A stretch of 64,000 nt of DNA from Stenotrophomonas terrae (GTDB taxonomy: Bacteria > Pseudomonadota > Gammaproteobacteria > Xanthomonadales > Xanthomonadaceae): positions 32,151 to 96,150 of the forward strand of contig NZ_LDJJ01000031.1 in assembly GCF_001431465.1 (NCBI RefSeq). Direction: 5' to 3'. Position 1 is the stretch's first letter. Every line of letters starts with the position of its first letter. The notes beneath the pieces were generated by a model that was not told where the DNA came from, ran no database searches, and was given only the letters and a program-made list of their open reading frames with translations. The position numbers and the translations under genes were made by a program. This document shows, piece after piece, positions 46,932 through 55,516 of the stretch.

Positions 46932-47579
46932 ATGTACGCCATCCCCGACTCCCGCCTTCCGCTGCCGCAGGTACTGGACCGGTTCCCGGCCGGCGTCCCG
47001 CACCGCCGCAATCACGTCAACGACTACCTGTTGGTTCCGCGTGAAGTCGACTACTTCAACGGCTTCCTGGCGCTGCTTGGTCGCGCGCAGCCGCCGCTGC
47101 AGACCGACCAGCTGGCCACCGCCGCCCGCAACCTGAACGACGTTGCCGCCGGTGACACGCCGTCACCCTGCATCCAGCAGCGGATCCAGCACGCGCATCT
47201 GCTGGAACAGCTGCTGCAGGACCGCGACTGGGAGCCCAGCGCCGATATCAGCCGCGAGCTCAAGCTGGTGGTTGCCTATCTTCATGCCAGCCGGCAACTG
47301 ATCCCTGACACCGTCCCCGGCGTAGGCCATCTGGACCTGGCCATCGTGATCGACACCGCCTGGCCGAAACTCGCCGCAGAGGTCGCCAACTTCGTCGACT
47401 ACCAGCGCCTGCGCCATCTGGAGGCCGAACGCCAGGGCCGCAGCGACGATGCGATCGCCTTCAACCGCAGCAGCTGGCTGGAGCTGCGTGAGATCGAAGC
47501 CCGGCTGCATGAGCACCAGCGCAGGGTCCGCGAAGGCAGCTATGCACCTGAACCGTTTACCTACTTCCGCGTCCATTGA
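46932..47579 (+). CDS. Conserved hypothetical protein, possible DUF1232/YkvA-like segment
   Basis: 215 residues. AGGAG stands seven bases before ATG. No signal peptide or strong membrane segment. Residues 1-60 (MYAIPDSRLPLPQVLDRFP, RRNHVNDYLLVPREVDYFNGF) look globular; residues 112-155 (VPGVGHLDLAIVIDTAWPKL) faintly resemble the short YkvA/DUF1232 helix pair; the C-terminal part is helical and charged (LRHLEAERQGRSDDAIAF, IEARLHEHQRRVREG). The gene is divergent from the CadC-like regulator and upstream of dnaE. I do not recognise a function. Confidence 0.6.
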   Translation: MYAIPDSRLPLPQVLDRFPAGVPHRRNHVNDYLLVPREVDYFNGFLALLGRAQPPLQTDQLATAARNLNDVAAGDTPSPCIQQRIQHAHLLEQLLQDRDWEPSADISRELKLVVAYLHASRQLIPDTVPGVGHLDLAIVIDTAWPKLAAEVANFVDYQRLRHLEAERQGRSDDAIAFNRSSWLELREIEARLHEHQRRVREGSYAPEPFTYFRVH

Positions 47580-47790
47580 CCGCAGCGCCGCCGGGCCCCA
47601 GCCAGTACCACCGCGCTCATGCTGGGCCCCCGCCAGACGGGCGTTGCTGGTACTACCGCCAGCGTCGGCACAATGCTGGCGGGCTGCAGGCAGGGGCCAA
47701 GTGCCGGGCCGGCGAGCGTGGTGGGGCATGTCAAGCCTTGCCCCACCCCGCCCCCGTCGCTACCCTGCATCGGCATAACTCTGGCCCCGC

Positions 47791-50700
47791 ATGTCTACTT
47801 CTCCCCGTTTCGTCCATCTCCACGTCCACACCGAATTCTCGATGGTGGACTCCACCATCCGCGTGCCCGCCAAACCGGATCAGGCTGATCCGAAGAAGGC
47901 CAAGCAACCCAACCTGCTCAGCCGCTCGGTCGAGATGAGGGCGCCTGCGTTGGCGGTCACCGACCTGAACAACCTGTTCGCGCTGGTGAAGTTCTACAAG
48001 GCCGCCGAAGGCGTGGGCATCAAGCCCATCGCCGGTGCCGACCTGCTCATTGCCGAGGATGGCCAGGACCCCTGGCGCATGACCTTGCTGTGCCGTGACC
48101 GCGAGGGCTATCTGAGCCTGTCGCGGCTGCTGACCCGCGCCTGGATGGAAGGCCACCGCAATGAAGGCGGCGTCGCCGTGCATCCGCAGTGGCTCAAGGA
48201 CGGCTGCAAGAACCTGTTTGCCCTGGCCGGCCGTCACAGCCTGGCCGGGCGTCTGGCCAGCGAAGGCCGCCATGATCTGGCCGAGCAGCAGCTCGCCGAC
48301 TGGCAACGCGTATTCGGCGATGGCCTGCATCTGGAACTGACCCGTACCGGCCGCGAGGGCGAAGAAGCCTTCAACCAGTTCGCGTTGATGGCTGCAGGCC
48401 AACGTGGCTTGCCGGTGATTGCCAGCAACGACGTCCGCTTCCTGTCGCCCAATGATTTCGAGGCGCACGAAGCGCGCGTCTGTATTTCCACCGGCCGCGT
48501 CCTCGACGACCCCAAGCGACCGCGCGAGTACAGCCGCGAGCAATACCTGAAAACGCCGGAACAGATGTGCGAGCTGTTCGCCGACATCCCCGACGCGATC
48601 GACAACACGCTGGCGTTGGCCGAGCGCTGCAACGTCGAGATGCGGCTGGGCACCTACTTCCTGCCCAACTACCCGGTACCCGACGACCAGACCCTGGACA
48701 CCTGGATCCAGAAGATCTCGCGCGACGGTCTGGAAGAGCGCCTGCAGGTACACCCGCTGGCTGCCGGCATGAGCCGCGAGGATTACAACGCGCGGTTGGA
48801 GTTCGAGCTCAACACCATCATCAAGATGGGCTTCCCCGGCTACTTCCTGATCGTTGCCGACTTCATCCAGTGGGGCAAGAACCAGGGCATCCCGATCGGC
48901 CCCGGCCGTGGTTCCGGTGCCGGCTCGCTGGTGGCCTGGGCGCTGAAGATCACCGATCTGGACCCGCTGCCCTACAACCTGCTGTTCGAGCGCTTCCTCA
49001 ACCCCGAACGCGTGTCGATGCCCGACTTCGACATCGACTTCTGCATGGATCGCCGCGACGAGGTGATCGACTACGTCGCGCGCAAGTACGGCCGCGAGCG
49101 CGTCAGCCAGATCATCACCTACGGCACCATGGCGGCCAAGGCAGTGGTGCGCGATACCGGCCGCGTGCTGGGCTTCCCGTACGGCCTGGTCGATGGCGTT
49201 TCCAAGCTGATTCCCAACATCCTGGGCATCCACCTGAAGGATGCACTGGGCAAGGGCAAGGAAGGCGCGAATTCGGAAATGGCCTCGGCCGAGCTGATCC
49301 AGCGCTACGAATCCGAAGACGACGTCCGCGACCTGATCGACCTGGCCCTGCAGCTGGAAGACCTGACCCGCAACGCCGGCAAGCATGCCGGTGGCGTGGT
49401 GATCGGGCCGGAGCCGCTGAGCGAGTTCTGCCCGCTGTACGCCGAACATGACGAAGGCGGCATCGGCAGGAATCCGGTTACCCAGTTCGACAAGAACGAC
49501 GTCGAAGAAGTCGGTCTGGTGAAGTTCGACTTCCTCGGCCTGCGCACGCTGACCATCATTGATTGGGCGGTGAAGGCGATCAACAAGCGCCACGAGCGCG
49601 CCGGCATTCCACCGGTCGATATCGCCCATATCCCGCTCGACGATGCACCCACCTACAAGGACATCTTCGCCAACGGCAATACCGGCGCGGTGTTCCAGTT
49701 CGAATCCTCGGGCATGCGCCGCCTGCTGAAGGACGCGCGCCCTGACCGCTTCGAAGACCTGATCGCGCTGGTGTCGTTGTACCGCCCCGGCCCGATGGAC
49801 CTGATTCCCTCCTTCAACGCGCGTAAGCACGGCCAGGAAGAAATCATCTACCCCGATCCGCGTACCGAAGCCATCCTGAAAGACACCTACGGCATCATGG
49901 TGTACCAGGAGCAGGTGATGCAGATGGCGCAGATCGTCGGCAACTACTCGCTGGGCGGCGCCGATCTGTTGCGCCGCGCGATGGGTAAAAAAGTGCCGGC
50001 TGAAATGGCCAAGCACCGCGAGATCTTCCGCGAAGGTGCAGCCACCGGCGGCGTTGATGGCCCCAAGGCCGACGAAATCTTCGACTTGATGGAGAAGTTC
50101 GCCGGCTACGGCTTCAACAAGTCGCATGCTGCGGCCTACGCACTGGTCAGTTACCAGACCGCCTGGCTCAAGCGTCACTACCCGGCCGAGTTCATGGCCG
50201 CAACGCTGTCCTCGGACATGGACAACACCGACAAGGTGGTCGGCTTCCTGGCCGAGGTGAAGAACCTTGGCCTGACCGTGCTGCCGCCGCGCGTCAACGA
50301 CTCGGCCTATATGTTCGAGGCGGCCAACGCCGACACCATCCGCTACGGCCTGGGTGCGATCAAGGGCGTCGGCCAGGGCGCGTGCGAAGCCGTGGTCGAA
50401 CAGCGCGAGCGCGGCGGCGAATATGCCTCATTGTTGGATTTCTGCGCGCGCGTGGAATCGGGCAAGCTCAACCGGCGCACGCTGGAAGCGATGATCAACT
50501 GCGGCGCATTCGATGGCGTCGGCAAGAACCGCGCGACGCTGGCGCTGCAGCTGCCGGAAGTGATCAAGGCCACCGAGCAGATGGCCCGCGAGAAGGCCTC
50601 CGGGCAGAACTCGTTGTTTGGCGCACCGGACCCGGTCACCACCGCCAGCCAGCTCGACCTGCCCGAAAGCAAGGAATGGCCGCTGGCACAGCTGCTCAAC

Positions 50701-51381
50701 GGCGAGCGCGAAACACTGGGCTTCTATCTCAGCGGCCACCCGTTCGACCCGTATGCCGATGACGTCAAGGAACTGGTCGGCACCGACCTGGGCGGCCTGG
50801 ACAAGCTGATTGCACCAGCCTTCCCCTCCAAGGACGGCGAGAAGCGTGCCTGGCGCCAGGAATCCCCGGTGATCCTGGCCGGCATGGTCATTGGTGTACG
50901 CCGCAAGGGTGACAGCCAGGTATTCGTGACCCTGGAAGACGGCAAAGGCCGGGTGGAATGCAGTGCGTTCTCCGATGGCCTGGCCGAATTCGGCCATCTG
51001 ATGACCAAGGACCGCATCCTGGTGGTCAAGGGCGGCCTGCGCGAGGACGAGTTCAATGGCGGCTATGCCCTGCGCATGCGCCAGTGCTGGGACTACGAGC
51101 AGCTCTGCGCCGACCACGCCCTGCGCCTGTCGATGCGCGTCGACGGCCGTGGCGGCCCGGCCTGGCAGCGTATCGATGCCCTGCTGGCTGCCCATCGCCC
51201 CGGCCGCACGCCGTTGCGGCTGGACCTGCTGCTCAACGGCAAGCCCGGCAGCATTGCCGGCATGCTGGATCTGGGCAGCAGCGGCTCGGTGCGGGTCACG
51301 CCCAAGCTGCTGGACGCCCTGCGTGAAGACCCGGCCGTACGCCGGGTCAAGGTCAAGTACAGCCCGCCCTGGGCCAATTGA
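47791..51381 (+). CDS. dnaE: DNA polymerase III alpha subunit
   Basis: 1196 residues (E. coli 1160). Replicative polymerase. The N-terminal PHP domain keeps HLHVHTEFSM, with His-x-His, where E. coli has lost the metal site, and has an insertion of about 20 residues after MVDST (PAKPDQADPKKAKQPNLLSR). The polymerase core contains PIGPGRGSGAGSLVAW and the catalytic Asp pair in MPDFDIDFCMD. FNKSHAAAYALVSYQTAWLK and an OB domain (residues about 1020-1100) follow. It starts after a 211-base gap with no clear ribosome site; a GTGGGGCA/TGCCCCAC stem lies at 47721-47746. accA follows after 76 bases. Confidence 0.98.
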   Translation: MSTSPRFVHLHVHTEFSMVDSTIRVPAKPDQADPKKAKQPNLLSRSVEMRAPALAVTDLNNLFALVKFYKAAEGVGIKPIAGADLLIAEDGQDPWRMTLLCRDREGYLSLSRLLTRAWMEGHRNEGGVAVHPQWLKDGCKNLFALAGRHSLAGRLASEGRHDLAEQQLADWQRVFGDGLHLELTRTGREGEEAFNQFALMAAGQRGLPVIASNDVRFLSPNDFEAHEARVCISTGRVLDDPKRPREYSREQYLKTPEQMCELFADIPDAIDNTLALAERCNVEMRLGTYFLPNYPVPDDQTLDTWIQKISRDGLEERLQVHPLAAGMSREDYNARLEFELNTIIKMGFPGYFLIVADFIQWGKNQGIPIGPGRGSGAGSLVAWALKITDLDPLPYNLLFERFLNPERVSMPDFDIDFCMDRRDEVIDYVARKYGRERVSQIITYGTMAAKAVVRDTGRVLGFPYGLVDGVSKLIPNILGIHLKDALGKGKEGANSEMASAELIQRYESEDDVRDLIDLALQLEDLTRNAGKHAGGVVIGPEPLSEFCPLYAEHDEGGIGRNPVTQFDKNDVEEVGLVKFDFLGLRTLTIIDWAVKAINKRHERAGIPPVDIAHIPLDDAPTYKDIFANGNTGAVFQFESSGMRRLLKDARPDRFEDLIALVSLYRPGPMDLIPSFNARKHGQEEIIYPDPRTEAILKDTYGIMVYQEQVMQMAQIVGNYSLGGADLLRRAMGKKVPAEMAKHREIFREGAATGGVDGPKADEIFDLMEKFAGYGFNKSHAAAYALVSYQTAWLKRHYPAEFMAATLSSDMDNTDKVVGFLAEVKNLGLTVLPPRVNDSAYMFEAANADTIRYGLGAIKGVGQGACEAVVEQRERGGEYASLLDFCARVESGKLNRRTLEAMINCGAFDGVGKNRATLALQLPEVIKATEQMAREKASGQNSLFGAPDPVTTASQLDLPESKEWPLAQLLNGERETLGFYLSGHPFDPYADDVKELVGTDLGGLDKLIAPAFPSKDGEKRAWRQESPVILAGMVIGVRRKGDSQVFVTLEDGKGRVECSAFSDGLAEFGHLMTKDRILVVKGGLREDEFNGGYALRMRQCWDYEQLCADHALRLSMRVDGRGGPAWQRIDALLAAHRPGRTPLRLDLLLNGKPGSIAGMLDLGSSGSVRVTPKLLDALREDPAVRRVKVKYSPPWAN

Positions 51382-51457
51382 TTGTCCGGACGGACGCGTA
51401 CGGGTTGATACGGCGCGTTCGGCTACACTTCCCCCCTTTCATTGCTGACGGTTTCCG

Positions 51458-52417
51458 ATGAATCCGAACTACCTCGATTTCGAGCAACCCATCGCCGATC
51501 TGGAATCCAAGATCAAGGACCTGCGCAATGCCAGCGCCGGCCCGGCGGTCAATGTCGATGCTGAGGTCAAGGCGCTGGAAGACAAGCTGCGCCTGCGTAC
51601 TGCCCAGATCTTCCGCAACCTGTCTTCCTGGCAGGTGCTGCAGGTGGCCCGCCACCCATCGCGCCCCTACCCGCTCGACTACATCCGCATCTTCTGCGAC
51701 GAGTTCCAGGAACTGGCAGGCGACCGCGCCTTCTCCGACGACAAGGCCATTGTTGGCGGCCTGGCCCGTATCGGCGGCCGCTCGGTGATGCTGATCGGCC
51801 ACCAGAAAGGCCGCGACACCAAGGAAAAGGTCCGCCGCAACTTCGGCATGCCCAAGCCCGAGGGTTACCGCAAGGCGCTGCGCCTGATGAAGATGGCCGA
51901 GCGCTTCGGCCTGCCGGTGCTGACCCTGATCGACACCGCCGGCGCCTGGCCGGGCATCGATGCCGAAGAGCGCGGCCAGTCCGAAGCCATTGCCCGCAAC
52001 CTGATGGAAATGGCCGAGCTGAAGGTGCCGGTGATCTGCACCGTGATCGGCGAAGGCGGCTCTGGCGGCGCGCTGGCGCTGGGTGTGGGCGACCGTACCC
52101 TGATGCTGGAATACAGCGTCTACTCGACCATCAGCCCGGAAGGCTGCGCCTCCATCCTGTGGAAGGACGCCGGCAAGGCCAAGGATGCCGCCGAACAGCT
52201 GGGCATGACCGCCCCGCGCCTGAAGAGCCTGGGCCTGATCGACAAGGTGATCCGCGAGCCGATCGGCGGCGCCCACCGCAACCCGACGCAGATGGGCAAG
52301 CGCCTGAAGGCCGTGCTGCTCAACGAGCTGGACGCGCTGGACAAGCTGTCGGTCGAGGAACTGCTGGCACGGCGTTATACCCGCCTGCGCAGCTACGGTG
52401 CCTACGAAGCGGCCTGA
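51458..52417 (+). CDS. accA: Acetyl-CoA carboxylase carboxyltransferase subunit alpha
   Basis: 319 residues, E. coli length. With AccD it transfers CO2 from biotin to acetyl-CoA. The start [19 protein letters not shown], the [20 protein letters not shown] stretch, [40 protein letters not shown] and [15 protein letters not shown] are all standard. It lies directly after dnaE, the usual order in gammaproteobacteria, and is followed by a TPR protein after 26 bases. Confidence 0.98.
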   Translation: MNPNYLDFEQPIADLESKIKDLRNASAGPAVNVDAEVKALEDKLRLRTAQIFRNLSSWQVLQVARHPSRPYPLDYIRIFCDEFQELAGDRAFSDDKAIVGGLARIGGRSVMLIGHQKGRDTKEKVRRNFGMPKPEGYRKALRLMKMAERFGLPVLTLIDTAGAWPGIDAEERGQSEAIARNLMEMAELKVPVICTVIGEGGSGGALALGVGDRTLMLEYSVYSTISPEGCASILWKDAGKAKDAAEQLGMTAPRLKSLGLIDKVIREPIGGAHRNPTQMGKRLKAVLLNELDALDKLSVEELLARRYTRLRSYGAYEAA

Positions 52418-52443
52418 GCCGCTTCCACATCCGGGACACAGGG

Positions 52444-53199
52444 ATGAGTCCGATCATTCTGCTTTCATTGGTGCTGCAGGTTGCCTGCTGCGTACACGTC
52501 GTACGCACCGGGCGACCGCTGTACTGGGTTTTCATCCTGCTGGTCTTTTCGTACCTGGCGGTGCTGATCTACGTGATCGCCGAGGTACTGCCTGAGCTGC
52601 GCAACAACCCGACCGCGCGTCGCGGCCTGCGCCAGGTCCGCGACCAGATCGACCCGCAGCGCAGCAAGCGCCAAGCGGGCCAGCAACTGCGCGCATCCGA
52701 TACCGCCGACAACCGCCGGCGCCTGGCCCAGGAACACCTGGACCGTGGCGAGTACGCCGAGGCCGCGGCTTTGTACGAAGGCGCACTGCGTGGCCTGTAC
52801 AGCGAAGACCCCGACCTGATGCTGGGCCTGGCCAAGGCCCAGTACGGCCTGCAGCAACCGGCACAGGCACGCAGGACGCTGGAAGCGCTGATCGCCGCCA
52901 ATCCCAATTTCCGCTCGCACGACGGCCACCTGCTGTATGCACGCACAGTGGAAGACAGCGCCGACATCCCCGCTGCCCTGCATGAGTACGAAGCACTGAT
53001 CGGTGGCTACCCGGGCGAAGAAGCGCGCCTGCGCTATGCCCTGTTGCTCAAACGCGCCGGGCGCGACGATGAGGCTGCCAAGCAGCTGCAGAACATCCTC
53101 GACCGTGCCGAAACCTCACCGCGCTATTACCAGCAGGCGCAACGCGTCTGGATCGACGCCGCGCGCAAGGAACTACGGCAGCTGGCGCCGGTAGGCTGA
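52444..53199 (+). CDS. Membrane-anchored TPR protein with PLD-nuclease-like N-terminal membrane segments
   Basis: 251 residues from ATG at 52444 (AGGG upstream). Two membrane helices at the N-terminus (residues 3-20 and 28-46, WVFILLVFSYLAVLIYVIAEV) resemble the PLDc_N region. A basic linker (RRGLRQVRDQIDPQRSKR) leads to TPR-like repeats: NRRRLAQEHLDRGEYAEAAA, ALRGLYSEDPDLMLGLAKAQ, ARRTLEALIAANPNF and AALHEYEALIGGYPGEEARL. Likely an inner-membrane scaffold with the repeats in the cytosol. It probably shares a transcript with accA; the function is unknown. Confidence 0.8.
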   Translation: MSPIILLSLVLQVACCVHVVRTGRPLYWVFILLVFSYLAVLIYVIAEVLPELRNNPTARRGLRQVRDQIDPQRSKRQAGQQLRASDTADNRRRLAQEHLDRGEYAEAAALYEGALRGLYSEDPDLMLGLAKAQYGLQQPAQARRTLEALIAANPNFRSHDGHLLYARTVEDSADIPAALHEYEALIGGYPGEEARLRYALLLKRAGRDDEAAKQLQNILDRAETSPRYYQQAQRVWIDAARKELRQLAPVG

Positions 53200-53218
53200 G
53201 CGCAGGACCGTGGCTTTT

Positions 53219-53315
53219 GTAGGAGCGGCGTAAGCCGCGAAGCTAGTCCTGCTGAAGCCCTTGGCACCTGTGCCATCTGATGATGTAGTGGCTTCGCGGC
53301 TTGCGCCGCTCCTAC
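53219..53315. repeat. Paired inverted GTAG-type repeat (GTAGGAGCGGCGTAAGCC family)
   Basis: Left unit GTAGGAGCGGCGTAAGCCGC (53219-53244) and inverted right unit ending GCGCCGCTCCTAC (53289-53315). It fills the gap between the TPR gene and the hydrolase gene. The ends are GTAG and CTAC as in the SMAG class, although the stem differs. Confidence 0.75.
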
Positions 53316-53414
53316 AAACGCAGCCGGCGTCTGCGCACGGACATCGGATTGTGGCGACGCGATGCGCAAATGGGCTGAGTCTTCTACCTTCCATCTCCGG
53401 CGAGGCCAAGCAGC

Positions 53415-54182
53415 ATGATCACGAGCCTGAAAGTCCTGTTGATCGCCATCAGCGTGCTCGCCAGCATGTACCTGATCGCCTGCGCCCTGCTCGCCTTCAA
53501 TGCCCGAAGCATGCTCTACCACCCGGCCCCGCGCAGTGCCGATGTACCGCACTGGACCATGCCGCGCGGCGATGCCGACATCATCGTCTCCAGCAACAAA
53601 CAGCACAGCACACAGCTCATCCTGTATTTCGGCGGCAATGCCGAAGATGTTTCGCAGGCGCTGGCGATGCTGCAGCAGACCTTCCCTGCAGCCGCCATCC
53701 ACGCCATGCACTACCGCGGTTATGGCGGCAGCAGCGGTTCACCGACCGAAGCCACGCTTATTGGCGATGCCTTGGCGCTGTATGACAGCACCAGCAACGG
53801 CCAAGCCCAGGACATCATCGTGGTTGGCCGCAGCCTCGGCTCGGGCGTCGCCGTGCAACTCGCGGCTGCGCGGTCGGTTCAGCGCCTGGTCTTGATCACG
53901 CCTTACGACAGCATTGGTGGATTGGCTGCACGCATGTTCCCGGCATTTCCGGTACGCCTGCTGCTACGCGATCACTACGATTCATGGCGTCACGCCGCAC
54001 GGATCAGCGCGCCCACCACCTTGATCATCGCCGGCAGGGATGAGGTGATTCCGAATGCGAGTTCGTTGCGGTTGCTACGCGAATTCCGGCCCGGCGTGGC
54101 GCAGGCCGTGACCATCAACGATGCTGATCACAATGATGTGTTTGCCTATCCGCAGTTCGCGGAGGCGTTGCGGGGAAACTAA
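53415..54182 (+). CDS. Alpha/beta hydrolase (BEM46-like) with N-terminal membrane anchor
   Basis: 255 residues. A membrane segment at residues 5-27 (LKVLLIAISVLASMYLIAC) anchors the protein; no cleavage site is clear. The catalytic triad is visible: Ser140 in VVGRSLGSG, Asp209 in IIAGRDEVIP and His239 in NDADHNDVF. The oxyanion stretch LILYFGGNAEDVSQ and HYRGYGGSSGSPTE belong to the BEM46/ABHD13-like branch of serine hydrolases. The substrate is unknown, perhaps a lipid or short acyl ester. It stands alone between two repeat-filled gaps. Confidence 0.88.
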   Translation: MITSLKVLLIAISVLASMYLIACALLAFNARSMLYHPAPRSADVPHWTMPRGDADIIVSSNKQHSTQLILYFGGNAEDVSQALAMLQQTFPAAAIHAMHYRGYGGSSGSPTEATLIGDALALYDSTSNGQAQDIIVVGRSLGSGVAVQLAAARSVQRLVLITPYDSIGGLAARMFPAFPVRLLLRDHYDSWRHAARISAPTTLIIAGRDEVIPNASSLRLLREFRPGVAQAVTINDADHNDVFAYPQFAEALRGN

Positions 54183-54196
54183 GGGGCACAAGCTCA

Positions 54197-54290
54197 ACCC
54201 CTCCCCAACCCTCCCCTTGGCTACGCCAAAGGGAGGGGGCAGAGCTCAAGCCCTCCCTTTGGCGCAGCCAAGGGGAGGGTTGGGAGGGGT
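54197..54290. repeat. Long inverted repeat of C/G-rich type
   Basis: ACCCCTCCCCAACCCTCCCC (from 54197) with TTGGCTACGCCAAAGGGAGG is answered by an inverted copy at 54251-54290 (CCCTCCCTTTGGCGCAGCCA, then AGGGGAGGGTTGGGAGGGGT). It lies between two convergent genes (hydrolase and hemJ) and could end both transcripts. Confidence 0.7.
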
Positions 54291-54319
54291 GCCTTTGATC
54301 TGCACACCAACCAAAAAAC

Positions 54320-54775
54320 TCAGAACGGCTTGGCCAGCACCAAATAGACAATCGCAATGAACAGCACCAGCGGCAGCTCATTGAACCAGCGCAACGCGCC
54401 CGAAGACGGCAAGGCCTTGCCCTTGATCGTGCCCTTCAGCCAACGGCCGGTGAAGGTGAAATACACCAGCAGCAACACCACCAGGCCCAGCTTGGCATGC
54501 AGCCAACCGGCGGCCCCTGGCGCCACCATGGTCGGAAACTCCGGCAGCACCTTGTAGCCCAGCCACAGCACCAGCCCCAGAATGAAGGCAATGCCGAACA
54601 TCACGTGGCCAAAGCGATACAGGCGCTTGCCCATCAACTGCAGCCGCTCCACCACCGCCGGCTGGCCTGCGGCCTCGGCAATGTTGACCAGGATCCGCGG
54701 CAGGTAGAACACCGCCGCCATCCACGCCACCACAAAAACAAGGTGGAAGGTCTTTACCCAAAAGTACGACTGCAT
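54320..54775 (-). CDS. hemJ: Protoporphyrinogen oxidase HemJ (CopD/UPF0093 family)
   Basis: 151 residues with four membrane helices. The start at 54775 gives the family N-terminus (MQSYFWVKTFHLVFVVAWMA); His11 corresponds to the essential His of known HemJ proteins, and LPRIL and HAKLGLVVLLL carry the conserved Arg and Lys. HemJ oxidises protoporphyrinogen IX in the inner membrane and replaces HemG/HemY. Older annotations call this family CopD or UPF0093. It is divergent from the methyltransferase gene, with 63 bases between the starts. Confidence 0.85.
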   Translation of the reverse strand: MQSYFWVKTFHLVFVVAWMAAVFYLPRILVNIAEAAGQPAVVERLQLMGKRLYRFGHVMFGIAFILGLVLWLGYKVLPEFPTMVAPGAAGWLHAKLGLVVLLLVYFTFTGRWLKGTIKGKALPSSGALRWFNELPLVLFIAIVYLVLAKPF

Positions 54776-54838
54776 GCGCTGGCTCCATCGGCGGCGTAGG
54801 ATGAGCGCCATTTTCGCCCATCCGCACAAGACACGCAC

Positions 54839-55435
54839 ATGCAGGACAAGCAGTATGACGCCGACTACTTCCAACGCTGGTACCGCCGCGACGATATCGG
54901 CGGCCCGGCGCGGCTGGCGCGCAAGGTGCAATTGGCCGTGGCCGCGGCCGAGTATTACCTGGAACGGCCGATCCGCAGCGTGCTCGACATCGGCGCCGGC
55001 GAAGCCGCCTGGCGCGCGCCACTGCTGAAGCTGCGCCCCAAGCTGCAGTACATGGGCTTTGACAGCAGCGAGTACGCGGTGCGCCGCTATGGCCGTACCC
55101 GCAACCTGCACCTTGCCAGGTTCGGCGACTTCCAATGGCTGCGGCCCTGCGCACCGGTGGACCTGCTGGTCTGCTCGGACGTGATCCATTACGTGCCGAA
55201 CCGCGAGCTGCGCCAAGGCCTGCCCGGCCTGGCCGAGCTCTGCAGCGGGGTCGCCTTCCTGGAGCTGTTCACTGCCGAGGACGAGTTCCATGGCGACCAT
55301 GAAGGCTTCCAGCAGCGCCCGGCCCGTTGGTACAGGCGGCAGCTGCGTGAAGTGGGCTTCCGCGCGGTCGGCTCGCATTGCTGGCTGGCGCCGGCATTCA
55401 GCGAAGACATCGCCGCCCTGGAAAGCTCCGACTAA
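54839..55435 (+). CDS. Class I SAM-dependent methyltransferase
   Basis: 198 residues, cytosolic. Motif I is VLDIGAGEAAWRAPLL at residues 47-62; the acidic residue after the second strand is in YMGFDSSEYAVRRYG; VDLLVCSDVIHYVPN is the motif IV region. The N-terminus (MQDKQYDADYFQRWYRRDDI) is conserved in this branch. No substrate can be named: the acceptor-binding part (HGDHEGFQQRPARWYRRQLR) is not specific. Divergent from hemJ and followed by the PHA depolymerase after 81 bases. Confidence 0.85.
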   Translation: MQDKQYDADYFQRWYRRDDIGGPARLARKVQLAVAAAEYYLERPIRSVLDIGAGEAAWRAPLLKLRPKLQYMGFDSSEYAVRRYGRTRNLHLARFGDFQWLRPCAPVDLLVCSDVIHYVPNRELRQGLPGLAELCSGVAFLELFTAEDEFHGDHEGFQQRPARWYRRQLREVGFRAVGSHCWLAPAFSEDIAALESSD

Positions 55436-55516
55436 AGGCCGATACCTGCTTAACGCCCGCTCTGCGATAGTGCGCTATGCTGCACAGCATCATATGACTG
55501 TACATATTGGGAAATC

